Origin: an uncultured Solimonas sp.
Lineage (GTDB): Bacteria > Pseudomonadota > Gammaproteobacteria > Nevskiales > Nevskiaceae
Length of the DNA: 33,561 bases
NCBI GenBank assembly: GCA_946478985.1
Contig: CAMLDZ010000027.1
Span: forward strand, 1-33,561
Reading direction: 5' to 3'
The stretch's first letter is position 1, and each line of letters begins with the position of its first letter. Under the pieces are notes generated by a model. The model saw only the letters and a list, made by a program, of their open reading frames with translations. It was not told the origin of the DNA and searched no databases. This document shows, piece by piece, positions 27,480 through 33,561 of this stretch. A program made the translations under genes and the position numbers.

Positions 27480-28416
27480 ATCCGGCCTCGCCAGGCCGGG
27501 CTGGCTGTCGCGGCTGGCCCAGGAACACCTGCGCGTATTCTTCTTCTCGCTCGGCAAGCTTGGCCGCGCGCCGCTGGCCACGGCGATGACGGCGCTGGTC
27601 GTCGGCATCGCCCTGGCGCTGCCGGCCGGCCTGCACGTGCTGACGCGCAATTTCGCCGTGGTCGGCCACAGCTGGCAGGAATCGCTGCAGATCTCGCTGT
27701 TCCTCAAGGACAGCGTGCCCGACGAGCGCGGCGCCGCGCTGGCGCAGGAACTGCGCAGCAGCCAGGGCGTCGCCCGCAGCCGCTACATCTCGCGCGCCCA
27801 GTCGCTGGACGATTTCCGCGCGCAATCCGGCTTCGGCGAGGCGCTGGACATCCTCAAGGACAATCCGCTGCCGGCGGTGATCGCGGTAACGCCGGTCGCC
27901 GACCTGGGCAAGGACGGTACCGCGGCGCTGACCGCGCGTCTGGCCAAACTGCCGGAAGTGGAACTGGCCAAGCTCGACCAGAAATGGCTCGAGCGCCTCT
28001 ATGCGGTGCTGACCATCGCCGAGCGCGCGGTCGGCATCATCGGCCTGCTGCTGGCCATCGCGGTGATGGTGATCGTCGCCAACACCATCCGCCTCGACAT
28101 CGAGGCGCGCCGCGAGGAGATCGAGGTGATGAAGCTGATCGGCGCGCCGAACAGCTTCATCCGCCGGCCTTTTCTCTATGCCGGCATCTGGTTCGGCCTG
28201 CTCGGCGGCCTGCTCGCCTGGCTGCTGCTGGCCTTGGGCGTCAACAGCCTGGCCGGCCCGACGGCGACTCTGGCGCAGACCTATGGCGCGGCTTTCTCCT
28301 TGACCGGCCTGGGTTTTCTCGAAGGATTAGGCTTGGTCGGGCTGGGCGTCGCGCTCGGCTGGTGGGCGGCACTGGCGACCGTCAGCCGCCGCCTGGCGCT
28401 TATTGAACCGCGCTGA
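27466..28416 (+). CDS. ftsX: Cell division protein FtsX
   Basis: FtsX is the membrane half of FtsEX. The 316-residue protein has a cytoplasmic N-terminus, a first membrane segment near 37-57 (LATAMTALVVGIALALPAGL), a periplasmic domain of about 115 residues that contacts the hydrolase activator, and three more membrane segments. The conserved block IRLDIEARREEIEVMKLIGA, continuing into PNSFIRRPFLY, lies between the second and third. The ATG at 27466 has GGAG 6 bases before it; an ATG at 27460 lies too close to that site. It overlaps ftsE and so is translated with it. Confidence 0.96.
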   Translation: MAVAESGLARPGWLSRLAQEHLRVFFFSLGKLGRAPLATAMTALVVGIALALPAGLHVLTRNFAVVGHSWQESLQISLFLKDSVPDERGAALAQELRSSQGVARSRYISRAQSLDDFRAQSGFGEALDILKDNPLPAVIAVTPVADLGKDGTAALTARLAKLPEVELAKLDQKWLERLYAVLTIAERAVGIIGLLLAIAVMVIVANTIRLDIEARREEIEVMKLIGAPNSFIRRPFLYAGIWFGLLGGLLAWLLLALGVNSLAGPTATLAQTYGAAFSLTGLGFLEGLGLVGLGVALGWWAALATVSRRLALIEPR

Positions 28417-28451
28417 AACGCCCCCAGGAATCCTCCTTGCGCCTCGGGGAA

Positions 28452-28472
28452 CCCGGAACTTTTTCGGGCTTT
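28452..28472 (+). terminator. Weak hairpin after ftsX
   Basis: CCCGGA / TTCGGG (six pairs including one G-T) with a 5-base loop is followed by CTTT. It directly abuts the CIRCE element and may separate ftsX from rpoH transcription, at best partly. Confidence 0.3.
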
Positions 28473-28497
28473 AGCACTCATACAAGCCGAGTGCTAG
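28471..28497 (+). promoter_or_regulatory. CIRCE element (HrcA operator) upstream of rpoH
   Basis: TTAGCACTC, nine bases, GAGTGCTAG: the left arm is identical to the CIRCE consensus TTAGCACTC-N9-GAGTGCTAA and the right arm differs only in the last base. A promoter can be drawn through it: TTAGCA (28471-28476) as -35 and TAGACT (28495-28500) as -10 with an 18-base spacer. HrcA bound here would block rpoH transcription. No hrcA gene is in the window. Confidence 0.85.
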
Positions 28498-28521
28498 ACT
28501 GCGTGTGGGAGGTTTGACGCC

Positions 28522-29412
28522 ATGAGCGATACGACGACGCTTGCAATTCGCCAGCCGACAGCGGTGATGCCGCTGGCCGGCAGCATCGATGCCTATATCA
28601 GCTATGTGAACCGCTTGCCGTCGCTCGACGCCGCCGGCGAGAAGACGCTGGCCGAGCAACTGCGTGACCAGCAGGACGTCGGCGCCGCGCAGCAGCTGGT
28701 GCTGTCGAACCTGCGCCATGTCGTGCACATTGCCCGCGGCTACCTCGGCTACGGCCTGCCGCTGTCGGATCTGGTCCAGGAAGGCAACATCGGCCTGATG
28801 AAGGCGGTCAAGCGCTTCGACCCGGACGTCGGCGTCCGCCTGATCAGCTTCGCCGTGCACTGGATCAAGGCCGAAATCCACGAGTACATCCTGAAGAACT
28901 GGCGCATCGTCAAGATCGCCACGACCAAGGCGCAGCGCAAGCTGTTCTTCAACTTGCGCTCGTCGAAGCGCTCCCTGGGCTGGCTCAACCGCGCCGAAGC
29001 GGAGGCGATCGCCGCCGATCTCAAGGTCAAGCCGGAAGAAGTCTTCCAGATGGAAGCGCGCCTGTCCGGGCACGACATGTCCTTCTCGATGGGCGCCTCG
29101 GACGACGAGGAATCCAGCTACACGCCGGAGGACTGGCTGGCCTCGGAGCAGGACGACATCGGCGCAATGGAAGAAGCCGAGTGGCAGGATGACCGCGAAA
29201 CGCGCATGCAGCGTGCGCTGGCGGTGCTCGATCCGCGCTCGCGCGACATCCTGCAGCGCCGCTGGCTGAACGAGGACAGCAAGACGGGCCTGCAGGAACT
29301 GGCCGACGAATACGGTGTGTCGGCGGAGCGCATCCGCCAGATCGAGGCGGCGGCGATGAAGAAGCTGCGCAAGGTCATCGAAGCGCCGGAAGAAGACGCC
29401 GTACCCGCCTGA
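28522..29412 (+). CDS. rpoH: Heat-shock sigma factor RpoH (sigma32)
   Basis: RpoH directs RNA polymerase to chaperone and protease genes after heat stress. The 296-residue protein has region 2 with [20 protein letters not shown] at 81-100, then [19 protein letters not shown] (109-127), the RpoH box QRKLFFNLR at 138-146 that tells it from other sigma70 paralogues, and the region 4.2 helix-turn-helix [19 protein letters not shown] near 258-276. GGGAGG lies 9 bases before the ATG at 28522. A CIRCE element covers the promoter, which suggests HrcA repression in addition to the usual chaperone feedback. A strong terminator follows. Length and order behind ftsX are standard. Confidence 0.97.
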   Translation: MSDTTTLAIRQPTAVMPLAGSIDAYISYVNRLPSLDAAGEKTLAEQLRDQQDVGAAQQLVLSNLRHVVHIARGYLGYGLPLSDLVQEGNIGLMKAVKRFDPDVGVRLISFAVHWIKAEIHEYILKNWRIVKIATTKAQRKLFFNLRSSKRSLGWLNRAEAEAIAADLKVKPEEVFQMEARLSGHDMSFSMGASDDEESSYTPEDWLASEQDDIGAMEEAEWQDDRETRMQRALAVLDPRSRDILQRRWLNEDSKTGLQELADEYGVSAERIRQIEAAAMKKLRKVIEAPEEDAVPA

Positions 29413-29440
29413 TCGGCCGCTGGCCGCCTTGCAGTACCAG

Positions 29441-29465
29441 AACGCCCGGCTCCGCCGGGCGTTTT
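29441..29465 (+). terminator. Rho-independent terminator of rpoH
   Basis: A 10-bp perfect stem (AACGCCCGGC / GCCGGGCGTT) with loop TCC is followed by TTCGTT on the plus strand, about 30 bases after the rpoH stop. Confidence 0.85.
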
Positions 29466-29504
29466 CGTTGCTGCGCGGCGCGCGCCTTGTGCGGCAAAGC
29501 TGGC

Positions 29505-29510
29505 GATAAT
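29505..29510 (+). promoter_or_regulatory. Possible -10 element of the HPP-CBS gene
   Basis: GATAAT (five of six) lies 32 bases before the ATG at 29543, in the context GATAATCGCGGCC. No -35 hexamer is seen at the usual distance. Confidence 0.35.
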
Positions 29511-29542
29511 CGCGGCCTTGCCCGCACCAGAATCGCGCCTTC

Positions 29543-30712
29543 ATGTCCTCGGCCCTCTTGCACTGGCTGCACAGCTTCCGCCCGGCGCCGAGCAGCGCCG
29601 GCGCCCGCGAGCGCTTGCGCGCCTGCTGCGGCGCCTTGTTCGGCATCGCCCTGACCGGGGCCCTCAGCCATGCCCTGCTCGGCGACACCCGCGCGACGCT
29701 GTGGCTGATCGCGCCGATGGGCGCCTCGGCAGTGCTGGCCTTCGCGGTACCGGCCAGTCCGCTGGCGCAGCCCTGGTCGATCGTCGGCGGCAATGTGCTG
29801 GCCGCGGTGATCGGCGTCAGCTGCGCCAAGCTGATTCCCCTGCCCGTCGTGGCGGCCGCGCTCGGCGTCAGCCTGGCGATCGCCGCCGGCTTCGCGCTGC
29901 GCTGTTTGCACCCGCCGAGCGGCGCGGTGGCGCTGACCGCGGTGCTGGGCGGGCCGGCGATCCAGGCCGCTGGCTACGAGCTGGTATGGGCGCCGGTGGC
30001 GATCAACTCGCTGCTGCTGGCCAGCGCTGCGCTGGTCTACAACAACGCCACCGGCCGCCGCTATCCGCATGCGCAGAAGATCGAGCGCCGCAACGAGCAC
30101 GGCACCCTCGACCTGCCGCCGACCGCGCGCCTGGGCTTCAGCGAGCAGGATCTCGACGCGGTGCTGCAGCGCTACAACCAGGTGCTCGACGTCAGCCGCG
30201 ACGATCTCGAGGACCTCATCACGCAGACCGAGATGCAGGCCTACAGCCGCCGTCTCGGCGACATCCGCTGCGGCGCGATCATGTCGCGCGACGTCGTCAG
30301 CGCGGTGTTCGGCACCGAACTCGAAGAAGCCTGGCAGCTGATGCGGCGTCATCAGATCAAGGCCTTGCCGGTGCTCGACCGCGCCCGCCGCGTCATCGGC
30401 ATCGTCACCCAGGCGGATTTTCTGCGCAGCGCCGATCTGGAGCGTTACGACAGCATCGCCGCCACCCTGCGCAGGTTCCTGCAACGCACGCCGAGCACGC
30501 ATACCGACAAACCGGAAGTGGTCGGCGTGATCATGACGCCGAAAGTGCAGAGCGTGCATGTCGACACGCCGATCGTGGATCTGGTGCCGCTGATGGCGGA
30601 CTCGGGGCTGCATCACATCCCGGTGGTCGACGACGAGCGCCGGCTCGCCGGCATGGTCACGCAGTCCGATCTGGTCGCCGCGCTGTATGCACGCGGGGCG
30701 CAGGCGGCTTAG
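29543..30712 (+). CDS. HPP family membrane protein with two CBS domains
   Basis: The 389-residue protein starts with an HPP domain of four membrane segments (about 28-165) bearing the naming motif CLHPPSGAVALTAVLGG, with HPPSGA at 123-128, and LWLIAPMGASAVLAFAVPAS before it. A linker of about 75 residues follows, then two CBS motifs at about 243-297 (ALPVLDRARRVIGIVTQADF) and 327-383 (HIPVVDDERRLAGMVTQSDL). CBS pairs usually bind adenine nucleotides. HPP proteins in plants and cyanobacteria have been linked to nitrite transport, but the bacterial CBS-fused type has no settled function. It forms a single-gene unit after the rpoH terminator and overlaps the convergent panE stop by 4 bp. Confidence 0.9.
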   Translation: MSSALLHWLHSFRPAPSSAGARERLRACCGALFGIALTGALSHALLGDTRATLWLIAPMGASAVLAFAVPASPLAQPWSIVGGNVLAAVIGVSCAKLIPLPVVAAALGVSLAIAAGFALRCLHPPSGAVALTAVLGGPAIQAAGYELVWAPVAINSLLLASAALVYNNATGRRYPHAQKIERRNEHGTLDLPPTARLGFSEQDLDAVLQRYNQVLDVSRDDLEDLITQTEMQAYSRRLGDIRCGAIMSRDVVSAVFGTELEEAWQLMRRHQIKALPVLDRARRVIGIVTQADFLRSADLERYDSIAATLRRFLQRTPSTHTDKPEVVGVIMTPKVQSVHVDTPIVDLVPLMADSGLHHIPVVDDERRLAGMVTQSDLVAALYARGAQAA

Positions 30713-31632
30713 ACGGTCTTGTTCTCGATCGCGCGCACCAGCGTGTGCAGCGCGTGGTTGACCGGCGTGGCGATGCCATGCCGCTGCGCGCGGCGGACGA
30801 TCAGGCCGTTGAGGTGATCGATCTCGCTGGGTTTGCCGCGCGCCAGATCTTGGGCCGTCGACGAGTACTGCTCGGCCATCGTCTCGGCGATGCGCTCGGC
30901 GGTCGCCAGAATGTCCGGCGCCACCGCGACGCCTTCGGCGGCCGCCACCTGCAGGCATTCGTTGACCACATCGCGCATCAGCTGCGGCATGCCGGCGTTG
31001 GCAACCAGGCGGCCGTACGGCTGCTGCAGGATCGCCGACAGCGCGTTGTAGGCGCAGTTGATGATCAGCTTGCCCCACAGCGCCTCGCGCGCCGACGCGC
31101 TCAGCGTGACCGGCACGCCGGCCTGCTCGAAAGCCTGCGCCGTCGCGGCCAGCCGCGCGGCAGCGGCGGTGCCGGCCAGTGACTCGATCAGCAGTTCACC
31201 GCGACCGTGATGCAGGACATGGCCGGGCGCCGCCATTTCAACGGCGACGTAGACCACCGTCGCCGCCACCGCCTGCGGAATGACCGCGCGCAGGCGCTCG
31301 GCGTTGTCGATGCCGTTCTGCAAGCTCAGCACCAGGGCGTCGGCCGGCAGATGCGGCGCCATCAGCCGCCCGGCGGCTTCGGTGTCGCCGGACTTGACGG
31401 CGAACAGCACCACCTCGGCGCCGTCCAGGGCGGCGACATCGGTATCGGCCACCACGCGCAGGCGCTCGTCGGAGTGCGCGGTCTGTAGCCGCAGGCCGTC
31501 GCGACGCATCGCCTCGACATGCGCGCCACGGCCGATCAGCGTCACCTGGTGGCCGGCGCGCGCCAGCATGGCGCCATAGAAACAGCCCACCGCCCCCGCG
31601 CCCATGACCGCAAACCGGCTCGGCAGGCTCAT
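30709..31632 (-). CDS. panE: 2-dehydropantoate 2-reductase family protein
   Basis: The family reduces ketopantoate to pantoate with NADPH for coenzyme A synthesis. The 307-residue protein has the Rossmann motif GAGAVG at 11-16, VVLFAVKSGDTEAA, LSLQNGIDN at 102-110, the catalytic Lys188 in LWGKLIINCAYNALSA, and Glu270 in GKPSEIDHLNG. The ATG at 31632 lies 7 bases after the ctaB stop, with GAGG across that stop as ribosome binding site, so it is the last gene of the ctaA-ctaB-panE unit. Related ApbA/PanE paralogues act on other keto acids; the symbol is therefore probable, not certain. Confidence 0.85.
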   Translation of the reverse strand: MSLPSRFAVMGAGAVGCFYGAMLARAGHQVTLIGRGAHVEAMRRDGLRLQTAHSDERLRVVADTDVAALDGAEVVLFAVKSGDTEAAGRLMAPHLPADALVLSLQNGIDNAERLRAVIPQAVAATVVYVAVEMAAPGHVLHHGRGELLIESLAGTAAAARLAATAQAFEQAGVPVTLSASAREALWGKLIINCAYNALSAILQQPYGRLVANAGMPQLMRDVVNECLQVAAAEGVAVAPDILATAERIAETMAEQYSSTAQDLARGKPSEIDHLNGLIVRRAQRHGIATPVNHALHTLVRAIENKTV

Positions 31633-31639
31633 CGCGGCC

Positions 31640-32545
31640 TCAGCCGAACAGCAGCGTGTGCAGGTAGTGGTCGACCAGCAGCAAGGTGAAGATGCCCATC
31701 AGGTAGACGATGGAGTAGCCGAAGGTCTTCATCGGCAGACCGGGCCGCGGCCGCCACTTGAGCAGGATCGCGTAGTACAGGAACACCAGGTTCAACGCGA
31801 CCGTGCCGACCAGATAGATCCAGCCGGACATGGCGGTGGCGAACGGCAGCAGCGTCACCGCGAACAGCAGGATCGTGTACAGCAGCACCTGGGTGCGCGT
31901 GAACTCGATGCCGTGCGTGACCGGCAGCATCGGGATATCGACCTTGGCGTATTCGTCGCGGCGCTCGATCGCCAGCGCCCAGAAGTGCGGCGGCGTCCAG
32001 ATGAAGATGATCGCGAACAGCACCAGCGCGTGGGCGTGGATCTCGCCGGTGATCGCCACCCAGCCGAGCAGCGGCGGTGCGGCGCCGGCTGCACCGCCGA
32101 TGACGATGTTCTGCGGCGTCGCGCGCTTGAGATACAGCGTGTAGATGCCGGCGTAGCCGATCAGCGTGAACTGCGTCAGCACGGCGCTCAGCGGATTGCA
32201 GAAGGTCCACAGCACTGCGAAGCCGCTGATGCCGAGCACGGTCGCGAAGGCGATCGACTCGGTCATCGTCAGCCGGCCGGTGACCAGCGGCCGGCCGCAG
32301 GTGCGTGCCATCCGCGCGTCGACGTTGCGGTCGATGATCTGGTTGATCGCCGCCGCGCTCGAAGCCTGCAGCGCGATGCCGAGCGTGCCCCACAGCAGCG
32401 CGCCCCACGGCGGCAGGCCGGGCACCGCCAGGAACATGCCGACGATCGCGGTAAAGACGATCAGCATCACCACGCGCGGCTTGCACAGCTCGTAGTACTC
32501 GTGCAGGCGCGACGGCGAGGCGGCTGGGTTCATGACTTGCGCCAT
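31640..32545 (-). CDS. ctaB: Protoheme IX farnesyltransferase (heme O synthase)
   Basis: The enzyme, also called CyoE, adds a farnesyl group to heme B to give heme O in the inner membrane. The 301-residue UbiA-type prenyltransferase has about nine membrane segments, the first Asp-rich motif [15 protein letters not shown] near 68-82, [19 protein letters not shown], and [20 protein letters not shown]. The ATG at 32545 comes one base after the ctaA stop; an in-frame ATG at 32533 is an alternative. Pairing with ctaA shows that the product goes on to heme A for an aa3-type oxidase, whose subunit genes probably lie beyond the right edge. Confidence 0.96.
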   Translation of the reverse strand: MAQVMNPAASPSRLHEYYELCKPRVVMLIVFTAIVGMFLAVPGLPPWGALLWGTLGIALQASSAAAINQIIDRNVDARMARTCGRPLVTGRLTMTESIAFATVLGISGFAVLWTFCNPLSAVLTQFTLIGYAGIYTLYLKRATPQNIVIGGAAGAAPPLLGWVAITGEIHAHALVLFAIIFIWTPPHFWALAIERRDEYAKVDIPMLPVTHGIEFTRTQVLLYTILLFAVTLLPFATAMSGWIYLVGTVALNLVFLYYAILLKWRPRPGLPMKTFGYSIVYLMGIFTLLLVDHYLHTLLFG

Positions 32546-32546
32546 C

Positions 32547-33542
32547 TCAGGCCCGCCGCCAGGCGAAGAAGTTGAGCGCGACCACGGTGCCGAGCAAGGT
32601 CTCGGCGCCGAGGTTGTGCGCGGCGGCCAGCAGCAGCGGCAGCTGCAGGTGGACGATGCTGATGCCCAGCGTGATCTGCAGCGCCAGCACACCGAGCAGC
32701 GCCCAGCCGAGGCGCCGCCACAGCGGCAGCGGCTGGCGCAGCAGCAGGCTGGCCAGCAGCAGCAGCGCCGCCGTCACCACCAGCGCACCGATGCGGTGGA
32801 AGTAATGGATGGTCACGCGCGCCGGCACGTCGAGCACGCCGCCTTCGTAGTTGATGCCCAGGCCGCGCCACAGCGTGAAAGCCTCGCCGACATCGAGTTC
32901 CGGCAGATAGCTGCCGTGGCAGGTCGGCAGGTCCGGACAGGCCAGCGCCGCGTAGTTGGTGCTGGTCCAGCCGCCGAGGAAGATCTGCAGCCCCACCAGC
33001 AGCAGTGCGACGCCGGCCAACGGCCGCAGCCAGGCCGGTGCCGCGGCGGCAGGCGCTGCGGCATTGGCCGGCTTGCGCGTCGTCAGCCACATCCACAACA
33101 GCAGCGAGAAGGTGGTCATGCCGCCGAGCAGATGGCCGGTCACCGCCAGCGGCTTGAGCTGCCAGGTGACGGTCCACATGCCGAGGACGCCCTGGAAGAT
33201 GACGATGCCGAGCAGCAACCACGGCAGCTTCTTCGGCATGCCCGGCTGCTTGCTGCGCAGGCTGATCAGCGCCAGCACGACGATGAACAGGCCGAGGGTC
33301 TCGGCCAGATAGCGGTGAATCATCTCCTTCCAGGCCTTCGGCGCCTCGACCGGGCGATCCGGGAAGCGCTGCTCCGCGGCGGCCACCTCGTGGTCGGCCT
33401 GCGGCACGCCGAGGTGGCCGTAGCAGCCCGGCCAGTCCGGGCAGCCCAGGCCGGCGTCCGACAGGCGAACGTAGGCACCGACGGTGACCAGCGCGAAACA
33501 CCAGATCAGGGCCAGCAGATTGAGACGACGGAACCAGAGCAT
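32547..33542 (-). CDS. ctaA: Heme A synthase (COX15/CtaA)
   Basis: CtaA oxidises heme O to heme A for cytochrome aa3 oxidase. The protein, 331 residues from the ATG at 33542, has eight membrane segments in two four-helix halves. Putative heme-ligand histidines lie in [36 protein letters not shown] and [14 protein letters not shown]. Two periplasmic cysteine pairs, [12 protein letters not shown] and CPDLPTCHG, match the family. The start is uncertain: GTG at 33554 is in frame, and the frame is open to the window edge, but [14 protein letters not shown] fits the usual N-terminus. It is followed at once by ctaB and then panE. Confidence 0.94.
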   Translation of the reverse strand: MLWFRRLNLLALIWCFALVTVGAYVRLSDAGLGCPDWPGCYGHLGVPQADHEVAAAEQRFPDRPVEAPKAWKEMIHRYLAETLGLFIVVLALISLRSKQPGMPKKLPWLLLGIVIFQGVLGMWTVTWQLKPLAVTGHLLGGMTTFSLLLWMWLTTRKPANAAAPAAAAPAWLRPLAGVALLLVGLQIFLGGWTSTNYAALACPDLPTCHGSYLPELDVGEAFTLWRGLGINYEGGVLDVPARVTIHYFHRIGALVVTAALLLLASLLLRQPLPLWRRLGWALLGVLALQITLGISIVHLQLPLLLAAAHNLGAETLLGTVVALNFFAWRRA

Positions 33543-33561
33543 GGACGACGACACCGGGTGG

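Noticed and set aside
29375..31078. 567-codon minus-strand frame across the rpoH terminator and HPP-CBS gene
   Set aside because: It reads through a strong terminator and opposes a gene with clear HPP and CBS motifs.

Overview
The window looks like chromosomal DNA of a GC-rich, aerobic gammaproteobacterium. Evidence for this is the ftsY-ftsE-ftsX-rpoH block, an RpoH carrying the RpoH box, the thiD-thiE-hemL run, an E. coli-type phosphoenolpyruvate carboxylase, and heme A synthesis genes for an aa3-type oxidase. Style and gene order suggest the Nevskiales/Xanthomonadales side of the class. That placement is inference; no rRNA is present to settle it. All genes look intact except transketolase, which is cut by the left edge. 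No IS element, tRNA, CRISPR array or phage gene was seen.

Region 1 (1-11.2 kb) is the accessory-looking part. After the N-terminus of tktA (minus strand) comes a TIGR03032-type protein (plus). It converges on a minus-strand type I secretion locus: tolC-like, C39-like-domain ABC exporter and hlyD-like adaptor genes, coupled by 4-bp overlaps, followed by a 1068-residue cysteine-free RTX/S-layer-like cargo that has its own good sigma70-type promoter and terminator. An OmpA-family porin with its own promoter and terminator lies upstream. Together these could build and anchor a protein coat on the cell surface. The block separates tktA from metK, which are close neighbours in Pseudomonas, so it may be an insertion.

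Region 2 (11.2-18.2 kb) is the SAM/SAH cycle: metK, then ahcY-metF, with ppc on the opposite strand between them. The promoters of metK and ahcY share an inverted-repeat operator, which suggests one regulator for both units.

Region 3 (18.2-25.8 kb) holds a TRIC-type channel coupled to mtgA, a secreted protein of unknown function, an AT-rich gap, thiD-thiE, hemL, and a DedA/PAP2-like/LssY fusion whose PAP2 active site is gone.

Region 4 (25.8-33.6 kb) holds ftsY, ftsE, ftsX and rpoH. A nearly perfect CIRCE element sits on the rpoH promoter, which suggests HrcA control of the heat-shock sigma factor. These are followed by an HPP-CBS membrane protein and, on the minus strand, the ctaA-ctaB-panE run. 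The strongest candidates for new biology are the coat locus, the metK/ahcY operator pair, the CIRCE-controlled rpoH and the dead PAP2 domain.
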